A stretch of DNA of 9,472 nt, taken from contig JBFJWU010000110.1 in NCBI GenBank assembly GCA_041623475.1, forward strand, positions 1 to 9,472, in the 5' to 3' direction. The stretch is from JBFJWU01 sp041623475 [NCBI: bacterium] (GTDB lineage: Bacteria > J088). The translations under genes were made by a program, and so were the position numbers. Position 1 is the stretch's first letter. Each line of letters starts with the position of its first letter. The notes below the pieces were generated by a model. The model made no database searches. It was not told the origin of the DNA and saw nothing but the letters and a program-made list of their open reading frames with translations. Shown here piece after piece: positions 1 to 6,323 of this stretch.

Positions 1-185
1 ATGGCAATGTTGGCGGCCGAGTCCCGGTCATCCCATAGTCGCTCTTCGGTTAACTGGTGCCAGATCCGCTCGCCCAGCAAAAGGATCCCATAGACGGGGA
101 TCAGCAGGACGTATGTTCGACCACTTTCAACCAGATAGTGAACCGTTGCCAGCGGTTGCGTCGCCCACTCCAGTAATTGTTCCAT
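1..185 (-). CDS. Sterol desaturase / fatty acid hydroxylase superfamily protein, N-terminal fragment
   Basis: Read on the minus strand from the ATG at 185-183, this frame stays open to the window edge (61 codons). It begins MEQLLEWATQPLATVHYLVE and contains a hydrophobic stretch (about residues 26-38, YVLLIPVYGILLL), followed by a polar segment ending W-D-D-R-D-S-A-A-N-I-A. An early membrane segment followed by an R-D-S/T-x-A-N-like motif is how many members of the membrane di-iron sterol desaturase/fatty acid hydroxylase superfamily start. The diagnostic histidine clusters would lie beyond the window and cannot be checked. The start is supported by a Shine-Dalgarno GGGAGG about 8 bases upstream and by a good promoter at 220-249. 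It is divergent from the TetR gene, a common regulator-target arrangement. The family call rests only on the N-terminus; another small membrane oxygenase is possible. Confidence 0.55.
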   Translation of the reverse strand, partial: MEQLLEWATQPLATVHYLVESGRTYVLLIPVYGILLLGERIWHQLTEERLWDDRDSAANIA

Positions 186-219
186 ACCAGTGTCCTCCCG
201 GAATCCGATACCCGGTGCT

Positions 220-249
220 ATCATATATTGAAAAATTACTCGCTTTCAA
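220..249 (-). promoter_or_regulatory. Leftward sigma70-type promoter for the desaturase-like gene
   Basis: On the minus strand, TTGAAA (plus 244-249) is followed after 18 bases by TATGAT (plus 220-225, five of six matches to the consensus). A transcript would start near 212 and run into a GGGAGG ribosome site and the ATG at 185. This is the best promoter-like sequence in the 84-base divergent region. The right arm of the inverted repeat at 228-249 coincides with the -35 box, so a bound repressor would block it. Confidence 0.5.
228..249. promoter_or_regulatory. Inverted repeat in the divergent tetR region, candidate TetR operator
   Basis: TTGAAA at 228-233 and its exact reverse complement TTTCAA at 244-249 are separated by 10 bases. 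The element overlaps the -35 box and spacer of the leftward promoter and lies 20 bases before the TetR start codon. TetR-family proteins usually bind palindromes in the divergent region next to their own gene, so this is the natural candidate operator. Six-base arms can occur by chance in AT-rich DNA, hence the modest confidence. Confidence 0.3.
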
Positions 250-269
250 CTCGCATAAAAGGGGCAGTT

Positions 270-896
270 GTGGATCCGATCCCTCGCAGCTCTCTGCTCA
301 AGATTCCCAGACAGCGCCGATCCGCCGAAATGATTCACCGCGTTCTGGATACCGGTATGGAACTCCTCGACAAGTACGGCCACGAACGGTTTACGACCAA
401 CCATATCGCCGATGCCGCCGGGATCAGTACAGGATCGCTCTACCAGTATTTCGCCAACAAGGAAATGATCGTTGCCGGGATCGTCGAACGGTCCGTCCTG
501 GCGTCGCAACTGATGATCCGTGAACTATTTGCAGCGGGCAGTGGATTGCCGGCGGACCAGCTGATCCGAAACGGGTTGACGATGCTTCTCGCAGAACTGG
601 CACCGTACCAGAACGTTACTCGCGAAATCTTTCAGACACAGCCGCTGTTATCTGATACCGCTGTTCCAGCGGTCGTGGAAAGTTTCATGATGGATGTCCT
701 GAGGGACTACATCATCAATAATGCCGACCGGTATCGGTTTCAGGGCGGTGTCGCTGCAATGTACGTTGCAATCAACTCTGTTGTTTACATGTTTCTTAAG
801 TGGATCGTCGATCCCAGGCCGGGGATCAAACAGGACGAATTTCTTGAGGCATTGATTGCCCAGGTCACCAGTCCGATCGAACACGTTAGTACCTGA
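270..896 (+). CDS. TetR/AcrR-family transcriptional regulator
   Basis: This is a 208-residue protein, typical in length for the family. It has an N-terminal DNA-binding helix-turn-helix at about residues 41-63 (T-T-N-H-I-A-D-A-A-G-I-S-T-G-S-L-Y-Q-Y-F), the TetR signature ending in L-Y-x-Y-F, followed by N-K-E. The rest is a mostly helical C-terminal domain that would bind a ligand and dimerise. I chose the GTG at 270 because AAGGGG lies 5 bases upstream and because the frame's earlier TTG (177) would overlap the divergent gene's start and add residues unlike a TetR N-terminus. It probably represses itself and the divergent desaturase-like gene. The inducer is unknown; a steroid or fatty-acid ligand would fit the neighbourhood, but this is inference. 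Confidence 0.88.
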   Translation: MDPIPRSSLLKIPRQRRSAEMIHRVLDTGMELLDKYGHERFTTNHIADAAGISTGSLYQYFANKEMIVAGIVERSVLASQLMIRELFAAGSGLPADQLIRNGLTMLLAELAPYQNVTREIFQTQPLLSDTAVPAVVESFMMDVLRDYIINNADRYRFQGGVAAMYVAINSVVYMFLKWIVDPRPGIKQDEFLEALIAQVTSPIEHVST

Positions 897-981
897 CTCC
901 CGGATAAATGGCGAACCAGCAAGCGATACGGCCTGGAAATGGACGAAAGATTGCTGCGCCAAAGGGACGGTTACGTGGGGG

Positions 982-1010
982 TTCACATTGGACCGACGGT
1001 CCGCTAGAAT
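982..1010 (+). promoter_or_regulatory. Promoter directly abutting the diguanylate cyclase start (leaderless candidate)
   Basis: TTCACA (982-987), a 17-base spacer and TAGAAT (1005-1010) form a sigma70-like promoter. The predicted transcription start, about 7 bases after the -10 box, falls at 1017-1018, exactly on the ATG at 1018. The few bases before that ATG contain no Shine-Dalgarno sequence, so the message may begin at its start codon. Confidence 0.45.
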
Positions 1011-1017
1011 GTGCCCC

Positions 1018-2244
1018 ATGTCAGGCAACCGCGATCCCCTGCGTGATCAACTGGACGTGTCCGTATTCGATACCAGGACCGGGAACGTCACTGGTGGATT
1101 TCGAAATGTATCCCTTGTTCATTTCTGGCCTGACGAACAAAAGGCAAGCTTTGCCGTATTCTCGACGACGGTAGTACAGGGATTGATCATGCTGGTCACC
1201 GGTATCGCCTACGTATCCGAGCCCGCCTATTTCCCCTTTGACAGCGAACGCAACTCTGCCGCTGTTCGTCTGGGCGCAATTAACCTGATCAGTTTGGCTG
1301 GGGCGCACATAGTGTCCAGGGTACTGGTTCGGAACCAGCGGTCGGTAAAAGGTGCGCTATGGGTGTCCATTGGCGCCGTCGTCTGGGTCCTGATCGTGAA
1401 CGCCTGTCTGCTGGGAGTATTCGAGGCACTGACCTGGATCATCTTCGCCGGGTTTCTGGTTAACAGCTTGATTCTGCTGGGCCCCAGGCCTGCCTTGTTT
1501 TTGGCCATGGTGCTCGGACTTGCCCTGGTCGTGGCGACGGCATTTGCGGACCATATGCCGTTCCCTGTGTATCTGTACGCCCTGCCCGTGGACGGTGGCG
1601 GTGACCAGCTCCCGCTGGCACTGGTCATGGCGCATTGGGCGATGGTCTTTATCGGCGCACTTATTTGTTATCCGGTCATTGGCTATATGCTGGGCAAATG
1701 GCAGGCGCGCGAGCAAGGTTTGTATCGACAGGTACAAGTTGACCCCCTGACATCGGTCCTGAACCGACGCGGAATTGTCGACACCCTGGAGAATGAAATT
1801 GAGCGAACGACGCGAACCGGAGAATCACTGACGATCGCAATGATTGACATTGATAATTTCAAGTCAATCAATGACAGTTACGGGCATCCCTGTGGCGATG
1901 CCGTTCTTGTACAGACCGCGAACCAGACCAAGAAAACATTGCGCCTGACCGATGCCCTTGGGCGATTTGGTGGCGAAGAGTTCCTGGCAGTTCTGCCGAA
2001 CTGTGCGCGGAACAACGCCGCAACGATCCTGAACCGGCTTGCTGAACGAATCTCTGCAAATCCGGTTCCAGTGGACAGCGAAAAATCTGTCGCGGTGACC
2101 TTCAGCGGCGGAATTGCGCAGTTCAAAAAGAACGAAAGCATTGCCGCGTTGATCTCCCGCGCCGACAAGGCTTTGTACCTGGCCAAAAACAGTGGCCGGA
2201 ATTGTATCAAGCTGGACACCGACCTGGACGGGCAGGACAGATAA
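1018..2244 (+). CDS. Membrane-anchored GGDEF diguanylate cyclase
   Basis: A 408-residue protein predicted to make cyclic di-GMP from two GTP. Residues 1-45 are polar. About six hydrophobic segments follow (roughly 48-65, 84-104, 113-134, 138-153, 157-177, 200-226), then a linker and a C-terminal GGDEF domain (about 238-398). The domain has the standard D-P-L-T-x-x-L-N-R-R entry, the metal-binding region I-D-I-D-N-F-K-x-I-N-D (Asp277), and an active-site motif GGEEF at 318-322. RLTD at 309-312 lies exactly five residues before GGEEF and matches the product-inhibition I-site, so it should be an active, feedback-inhibited enzyme. The membrane part probably senses a signal; I do not recognise it as a named MASE type. 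The frame is open from 856, but the ATG at 1018 avoids overlap with tetR and sits at the end of a good promoter. Confidence 0.88.
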   Translation: MSGNRDPLRDQLDVSVFDTRTGNVTGGFRNVSLVHFWPDEQKASFAVFSTTVVQGLIMLVTGIAYVSEPAYFPFDSERNSAAVRLGAINLISLAGAHIVSRVLVRNQRSVKGALWVSIGAVVWVLIVNACLLGVFEALTWIIFAGFLVNSLILLGPRPALFLAMVLGLALVVATAFADHMPFPVYLYALPVDGGGDQLPLALVMAHWAMVFIGALICYPVIGYMLGKWQAREQGLYRQVQVDPLTSVLNRRGIVDTLENEIERTTRTGESLTIAMIDIDNFKSINDSYGHPCGDAVLVQTANQTKKTLRLTDALGRFGGEEFLAVLPNCARNNAATILNRLAERISANPVPVDSEKSVAVTFSGGIAQFKKNESIAALISRADKALYLAKNSGRNCIKLDTDLDGQDR

Positions 2245-2292
2245 TCCGGCAATCGGATTGCTGATGAACCAGGGCCCTGCGACGATGTATCG

Positions 2293-2640
2293 ATGGGCAG
2301 GGCCGATGCAGACAAGTTGATCGCCGAAGCCAGGCGGGCCAGGCAGGACAAGGACCGCAGCTACCGGGCCCGGGCGTTGAAGATGTTCCCCTGGATTTGC
2401 GGCGTTTGCGGCCGCGAGTTCGACCAGCGAAACATCCAGCAACTTACAGTCCACCATAAGGACCACAATCACGACAATAACCCGGCGGATGGCAGCAACT
2501 GGGAATTGTTGTGCATCTACTGCCACGACAACGAACATTCCCGCGACCAGGTCGCGGCAGCGACGGTCCCCGGATCACCCCAGCAGGACAAACCCGGCAC
2601 GTACCAGCCGTTCAAGGACCTCTTGAATACCGAAGAATAA
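2293..2640 (+). CDS. yajD: YajD-like HNH nuclease-fold protein
   Basis: A 115-residue protein closely resembling Escherichia coli YajD along its length. The shared core is S-Y-R-x-x-A-L-K-x-x-P-W-x-C-G-x-C-x-R-E-F, then L-T-V-H-H-x-D-H-x-H-x-N-N-P, then D-G-S-N-W-E-L-L-C-x-Y-C-H-D-x-E-H-S. The two CxxC pairs (Cys36/39 and Cys74/77) would hold a structural zinc, and the histidines at 54-55 and 78 with the intervening Asn form the HNH beta-beta-alpha metal site. The family is conserved in gammaproteobacteria, but its physiological role is not established. It starts 49 bases after the diguanylate cyclase stop in the same direction and may be co-transcribed. The ribosome site is weak. Nothing links it functionally to the steroid-related genes. 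Confidence 0.85.
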   Translation: MGRADADKLIAEARRARQDKDRSYRARALKMFPWICGVCGREFDQRNIQQLTVHHKDHNHDNNPADGSNWELLCIYCHDNEHSRDQVAAATVPGSPQQDKPGTYQPFKDLLNTEE

Positions 2641-2735
2641 TTCAAAACCGCGTTCTGGGAATAATCGTGGAACTGATCATCCAGCAACCGGTGCTGCCCT
2701 TTACTCGGTTCCCGGATCAGCACGCCAAAGCACGA

Positions 2736-2755
2736 ATTTTACCAAATGGTAAAAT
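2736..2755. promoter_or_regulatory. Perfect 20-bp palindrome with extended -10 motifs on both strands
   Basis: ATTTTACCAAATGGTAAAAT has two perfect 8-base arms (2736-2743 and 2748-2755) around AAAT, in a GC-rich background. TGGTAAAAT (2747-2755) reads as an extended -10 element (TGn plus TAAAAT, five of six matches) pointing at the methyltransferase gene; the palindrome creates the same motif on the other strand. A transcript would start near 2762 and leave a leader of about 69 bases. The most likely role is an operator laid directly over the methyltransferase promoter. A hairpin with a 4-base loop is possible, but the stem is AT-rich. Confidence 0.5.
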
Positions 2756-2830
2756 AATCCCAGCCCGGGGGTCCACTCCGCCAATCCAGAGTTGCCTTTG
2801 GCAATATTCCGTAACGAGGTTCGCTAATAC

Positions 2831-3844
2831 ATGACAAACAACACAACAACAATATCGTCCAGGCTGGATGCATTGCGACAGCTGTGGACCATCGGTGACG
2901 AAGAGTTCAACTCGTTTATGGGTACATACGAGAAATTATTTGTCGATTCGCCGGAAAACACGCGATCCGATTTTGAAAACGGCGTACCGTTACAGGGATA
3001 CCAGCCGGGCAGCAGCAAGGCGCTGGAGCAGTACTACAAGATTATCCACCTGCTGTGCACGCTGGGTTCGGTTGAAAAAATGTACATGCCCCCCGAACTG
3101 GACGCCAGCAAATCCGTCATGGAAAACCAGTTACTGCTGGAGCAGACCATTGCCAGTGAACTGAACGTCGGTCCCGGCGATCGCGCGCTTGAACTGGGCT
3201 GCGGCTGCGGCGCAATCGCATCCCATATGAAGAACCTGACCGGTGCTGATCTTTTCGGCGTCAATATTGACAAATCACAGATCCAGAAAGCCCACCGCAA
3301 CCGCAACCTGGTTCGTGACAACTTCTCTGTTGCTGATTTCAACCAGCCGCTTCCTTTCCCGGACCAGACGTTTGATGCCGTCTACGCAATACAGCCGATG
3401 ACATACGTCAGCGACATGGCCTTTACATTCAAAGAGGTCAAACGAATCCTCAAGCCTGGTGGACGCTTTGTCATAAATGACGTTGCCGCGCTCGATAACT
3501 ATGACCGGGACAATGACCAGCATCGACTGCTCATTCAGCACACCCGCGAACTGACCGCCTTTGGCGGCTTTTGGCACTACCGCTATTGGGAAGACCAGCT
3601 GACCAGCGCGGGGTTTGAACTGGTTTCGTCAGAGGGCAAAGGTGCCGTCGAAATGATCAAAAAGGAAGTCGCCCTGTACGACAAGCTGGAGCTGGCGTTC
3701 AAAATGCTGTCCACGATCCGTGTGATGCCGGAAAAAGTATTCCTGATGCTGCAACGGATGCACGCCAACTGCCAGTCATATATCAAGGCAGAAGAACTGG
3801 GCCTGATTACGCTCAACTGGAAAACGGTCGCGATCAATTCCTGA
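2831..3844 (+). CDS. Sterol C-24-methyltransferase-like SAM-dependent methyltransferase
   Basis: A 337-residue class I methyltransferase whose closest recognisable relative is the Erg6/SMT group, which adds a methyl from S-adenosylmethionine to the sterol side chain. SAM motif I is A-L-E-L-G-C-G-C-G-A (119-128). Erg6-like features follow: G-V-N-I-D-x-x-Q-I-x-K-A (143-154), F-D-A-V-Y-A-I (181-187), L-K-P-G-G-x-F (207-213), D-N-Y-D-R-D-N-x-x-H-R (222-232, compare Erg6 D-K-Y-D-E-N-N-P-E-H-R) and a final G-F-E-L-V-S-S-E (261-268). An N-terminal Y-Y (68-69) aligns with the Y-Y before the Erg6 sterol-binding block, but that block's Y-E-Y-G-W-G is replaced by L-C-T-L-G-S. Length fits SMTs. GAGG lies 11 bases before the ATG, and a palindromic promoter/operator lies upstream. 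The substrate could be a sterol, another triterpenoid, or a tocopherol/quinone-type lipid. Confidence 0.75.
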   Translation: MTNNTTTISSRLDALRQLWTIGDEEFNSFMGTYEKLFVDSPENTRSDFENGVPLQGYQPGSSKALEQYYKIIHLLCTLGSVEKMYMPPELDASKSVMENQLLLEQTIASELNVGPGDRALELGCGCGAIASHMKNLTGADLFGVNIDKSQIQKAHRNRNLVRDNFSVADFNQPLPFPDQTFDAVYAIQPMTYVSDMAFTFKEVKRILKPGGRFVINDVAALDNYDRDNDQHRLLIQHTRELTAFGGFWHYRYWEDQLTSAGFELVSSEGKGAVEMIKKEVALYDKLELAFKMLSTIRVMPEKVFLMLQRMHANCQSYIKAEELGLITLNWKTVAINS

Positions 3845-3866
3845 CGACCGCCGGCGGCTGGATGTC

Positions 3867-3890
3867 GTTGCACTAGAATCATGGTGCAAC
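3867..3890. promoter_or_regulatory. Inverted repeat bracketing a -10-like box upstream of the esterase
   Basis: GTTGCAC (3867-3873) and its exact reverse complement GTGCAAC (3884-3890) are separated by 10 bases that begin with TAGAAT (3874-3879), a -10-like hexamer. No convincing -35 box is present. The repeat lies 22 bases after the methyltransferase stop and 25 bases before the esterase ATG. It could be an activator or repressor site controlling the esterase, or a weak hairpin after the methyltransferase. There is no following T run, so I favour the operator reading. Confidence 0.35.
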
Positions 3891-3910
3891 AACACGCGGA
3901 GTCCAAGTAA
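3881..3910 (+). CDS. Possible 9-residue leader peptide before the esterase
   Basis: ATG at 3881 opens a short frame (M-V-Q-Q-H-A-E-S-K) closed by TAA at 3908-3910, five bases before the esterase ATG. It begins only two bases after a TAGAAT hexamer, so if that hexamer is the -10 box the transcript would start inside this frame and it would not be translated. No ribosome site precedes it. It is listed because its position would allow coupling to the esterase, but chance is the likelier explanation. Confidence 0.1.
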   Translation: MVQQHAESK

Positions 3911-3915
3911 TCATC

Positions 3916-5172
3916 ATGGCCCGACAATCTCTGGGAATAGTCACCGCCCTCGTTGTCAGCTGCGCATCCTTTTCAGGATGCGACTCGACAGCAATCGATT
4001 TGCCCCCATGCGCCGAAGACCATTGGGTGGGCGCGTGGGCTGCCGCGCCCGGTACCGCAGTAACTGAATACCGTGACCAGAGCCTGCGGCTCGTCGCGAG
4101 CCCGCTCCGTGGTGGAAAAACTGTCCGCGTTGTCCTGTCTGGTCGTTTTTCGGAAACCCCCGTACGCCTGCAACAGGTCTGGCTGGGGAAACTGGATGCG
4201 GGTCCGGCCATAAAGTCCGGCACGAATACCCGGGTGACGTTTTCGCAGCAGCCAGACGTTACGATCCCAGCCGGACAGGACATCACGAGTGACCCGATGG
4301 ACTTTGAGTTCGCACCTTTTGATCGCCTGGCCGTCAGCATTGACCTGTCCACGTCGGGGGGCACCCTGACCGAACATTCGGCGGCCGCACAAACCTCGTG
4401 GCTGTCCGCAAGGGGAGCCAGTGGCGTCGCCGCGGACGAATCCGGATCCGCCTTTACGACAACGATCAGGACACGGCCGCTGCTGATGGGGTTAGAGGTA
4501 CTGGCAAGAGGCACCGAAAGTGTCGTCGTTGCAATTGGCGACTCGATCACCGATGGCGCTGAAAGCGGCCTGGACAAAGATGAACGCTATCCGGATTTTC
4601 TGGCGCGACGAATCAACGCCACAGATCTGCCACTGTCGGTAATCAACCTGGGCATCGGCGGCAATCGGGTCCTCAGGGACGAAGCCTTGCCCGGGGCCGG
4701 TCAGTCACTCATCAAACGGCTGGACGCAGACGTCTTGTCCCGCACCGACATCAGCAACATTATTGTCCTGGAAGGCATCAATGACCTGGGCGCACCACCG
4801 CAGGCTGATTCAGAAGAATTGATCACAGGGCTGACTACCGTGCTGACCCGTTTGCGGGAACGGCGGGTTGGCCTGCCCCCCATCAATGTCCTGGTCGGAA
4901 CAATCCTCCCGGCAGGGGGGACAGATGGGTTTATTGGCGCACTTTACGGCGATACGGAACAACGCCGGGCCGAGGTCAATACATTTATCAGGACAACCAG
5001 CCTGGCCGACGGCGTGATCGATTTCGACCAGGCAATTGCTGACCCCAATGATCCAACACGAATAGCCGACAAATTTGACTCGGGCGATGGCCTGCATCCG
5101 GGTGCTGCCGGCTATCAGAAAATGGCAGACGCAGTTGACCTGTCATTACTCGCTCCGCGGGCCTGCAGGTAA
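3916..5172 (+). CDS. GDSL/SGNH-family esterase, probable lipoprotein
   Basis: A 418-residue secreted hydrolase. The N-terminus (1-22) is a short basic-hydrophobic signal ending F-S-G-C, a slightly atypical lipobox (Phe at -3), so Cys22 is probably lipidated. Asp at +2 would favour inner-membrane retention by the E. coli rule. Residues 36-195 form a beta-rich domain starting H-W-V-G-A-W-A-A-A-P, typical of the XynE-like GDSL group. The catalytic half has all SGNH blocks: G-D-S (nucleophile Ser210), N-L-G-I-G-G-N-R (Gly249), G-I-N-D (Asn289), and D-G-L-H-P (Asp391, His394). Members hydrolyse acetyl or acyl esters of sugars and lipids. In this setting a steroid ester is conceivable, but its subgroup points at least as much to carbohydrate esters. 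The ribosome site is weak (GGAG, 14 bases upstream). It converges on the DUF1295 gene. Confidence 0.88.
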   Translation: MARQSLGIVTALVVSCASFSGCDSTAIDLPPCAEDHWVGAWAAAPGTAVTEYRDQSLRLVASPLRGGKTVRVVLSGRFSETPVRLQQVWLGKLDAGPAIKSGTNTRVTFSQQPDVTIPAGQDITSDPMDFEFAPFDRLAVSIDLSTSGGTLTEHSAAAQTSWLSARGASGVAADESGSAFTTTIRTRPLLMGLEVLARGTESVVVAIGDSITDGAESGLDKDERYPDFLARRINATDLPLSVINLGIGGNRVLRDEALPGAGQSLIKRLDADVLSRTDISNIIVLEGINDLGAPPQADSEELITGLTTVLTRLRERRVGLPPINVLVGTILPAGGTDGFIGALYGDTEQRRAEVNTFIRTTSLADGVIDFDQAIADPNDPTRIADKFDSGDGLHPGAAGYQKMADAVDLSLLAPRACR

Positions 5173-5258
5173 TTGCTGCCTGACCACTGCCGGGACTTCA
5201 ACCACCGATACCGTTGACCGGTTTTATCGCCGACTGGACGAATCGATCCGGCTGGAAT

Positions 5259-6185
5259 TTATGACTTGGGAAACCACGGGAAAAACATGCTGGTCGTCCG
5301 CTGGTACTCGCGATACCCTTCACGTTTACGCACCGAATAGTATTCAGCCGGAATCGCACCCGTCAAGTACACCAGGGTGATGTACAGCATGACCGACGCG
5401 CACAGCCCGCCAATACCAATGACGATCCAGACAGCTGTGCTGGCGCTGGACTGGTGGGCCAGCCACGACGGGACCGCAGCAATGACGATGCCGGTCCAGA
5501 CCAGCCACTCGGCAAAGTAATTGGGATGCCGACTGAACCGCCACAGTCCGATGTTGCAGACCCCGCCGACATTTTCGGGTTTGGAGATAAAAAGCAGCTT
5601 CTGTCCGTCGGCGACCGATTCCAGGATATATGCGGTTGCCCAGACCGCCAGGCCCGCGACCTCCAGCGGCGTGATGGTTGGTGCCGTATTATTTGCGATC
5701 AGAAATCCGGGAATTGCCAGGACCGAGGCATTGGCCAGCCCCTGAGCCATGATCTCTGCCAGCATGTGCAGCCGGATCGAGCCGGTCCCCGATTCGGACA
5801 TTTCCATCCGCCGGTATTCGTATCGCGGGAACTCGGTCTTGAAAATTACGCCGGTCTTGAAGGCCATGGTCACGGCACCAAGGCCCATCCGCAGGCCAAT
5901 AAACAGGTAAACCGCACCGATGGCCATCTTGCGGATCGGCGCGCCATCGCCCATTGCAAGGATAACGGCACCGATCCCCGCAACACCAAACGGCCAGGCG
6001 ATGTCGACCCACGACATCCGGCCGGTCAGTAGAAACGGCACTGCTGCCACTGCGAAAAACAGGCACAACTGCAACGCCCCGTTTACCTGCAGCATCGCAA
6101 CAAAATTGCCATCACCTGACTGGACTGCCAAGGCCCAGAGCGCGACAAAAAAAGTACTCAGGACGAAACCGAAGCTTAATTTCAT
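5259..6185 (-). CDS. DUF1295 membrane protein (steroid 5-alpha-reductase-like fold)
   Basis: A 308-residue integral membrane protein with about seven hydrophobic segments (for example 5-20, 35-53, 64-78, 87-107, 148-164, 172-190, 227-243, 252-275). The C-terminal third carries the DUF1295 hallmark N-I-G-L-W-R-F-S-R-H-P-N-Y-F-A-E-W (211-227), then P-A-E-Y-Y-S-V-R-K-R-x-G-Y-R-E-Y-Q (279-295) and a terminal M-F-F-P-W. In this superfamily (steroid 5-alpha-reductases, sterol C14 and C24 reductases, isoprenylcysteine methyltransferases) the H-P-N-Y region binds the cofactor, NADPH in the reductases. DUF1295 members themselves mostly lack a proven reaction. The ATG at 6185 has GAAGGT 12 bases upstream. 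It lies 138 bases downstream of the 5-alpha-reductase homologue on the same strand, probably one operon. A role as a sterol double-bond reductase is inferred. Confidence 0.85.
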   Translation of the reverse strand: MKLSFGFVLSTFFVALWALAVQSGDGNFVAMLQVNGALQLCLFFAVAAVPFLLTGRMSWVDIAWPFGVAGIGAVILAMGDGAPIRKMAIGAVYLFIGLRMGLGAVTMAFKTGVIFKTEFPRYEYRRMEMSESGTGSIRLHMLAEIMAQGLANASVLAIPGFLIANNTAPTITPLEVAGLAVWATAYILESVADGQKLLFISKPENVGGVCNIGLWRFSRHPNYFAEWLVWTGIVIAAVPSWLAHQSSASTAVWIVIGIGGLCASVMLYITLVYLTGAIPAEYYSVRKREGYREYQRTTSMFFPWFPKS

Positions 6186-6323
6186 AATCGGGGGTCTACC
6201 TTCTGGTTGTTCCGGGTCGAAACCTCTATTCTCCCAGACCGGTTGCAGTGATCGGCCAGCCGGATGGCAACAACTGCCGAGGCGGACCGGGCCGGACGCC
6301 GCTGGCGAACAACGGTGCCACGC

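Noticed and set aside
177-269. Longer TetR reading frame starting at TTG 177
   Set aside because: It would overlap the start of the divergent desaturase-like gene and cover its promoter, and the extra 31 residues do not resemble a TetR N-terminus. GTG 270 has a good ribosome site.
856-1017. Longer diguanylate cyclase frame starting inside tetR
   Set aside because: The extra 54 residues are polar and low in similarity to any domain I know, they overlap tetR by 41 bases and run through a clear promoter ending at the ATG at 1018.
1864-2538. Open frame of 224 codons on the minus strand
   Set aside because: It lies antisense to the GGDEF domain and the YajD-like gene, both of which show strong protein family motifs. 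Its translation has no recognisable domain.
2792-2804. Small hairpin TTGCC-TTT-GGCAA in the methyltransferase leader
   Set aside because: A five-base stem with a three-base loop is too short to call an attenuator or riboswitch, and no larger fold around it was evident.
5173-5258. Possible terminator between the convergent esterase and DUF1295 genes
   Set aside because: Short complementary pieces (CGATA/TATCG around CCG...CGG) are present, but the stem is broken and there is no proper T run on either side, so I could not support a terminator.
5454-6032. Open frame of 192 codons on the plus strand
   Set aside because: It is antisense to the DUF1295 gene, and its product is rich in polar residues with no membrane segments or motifs, as expected from a shadow frame.
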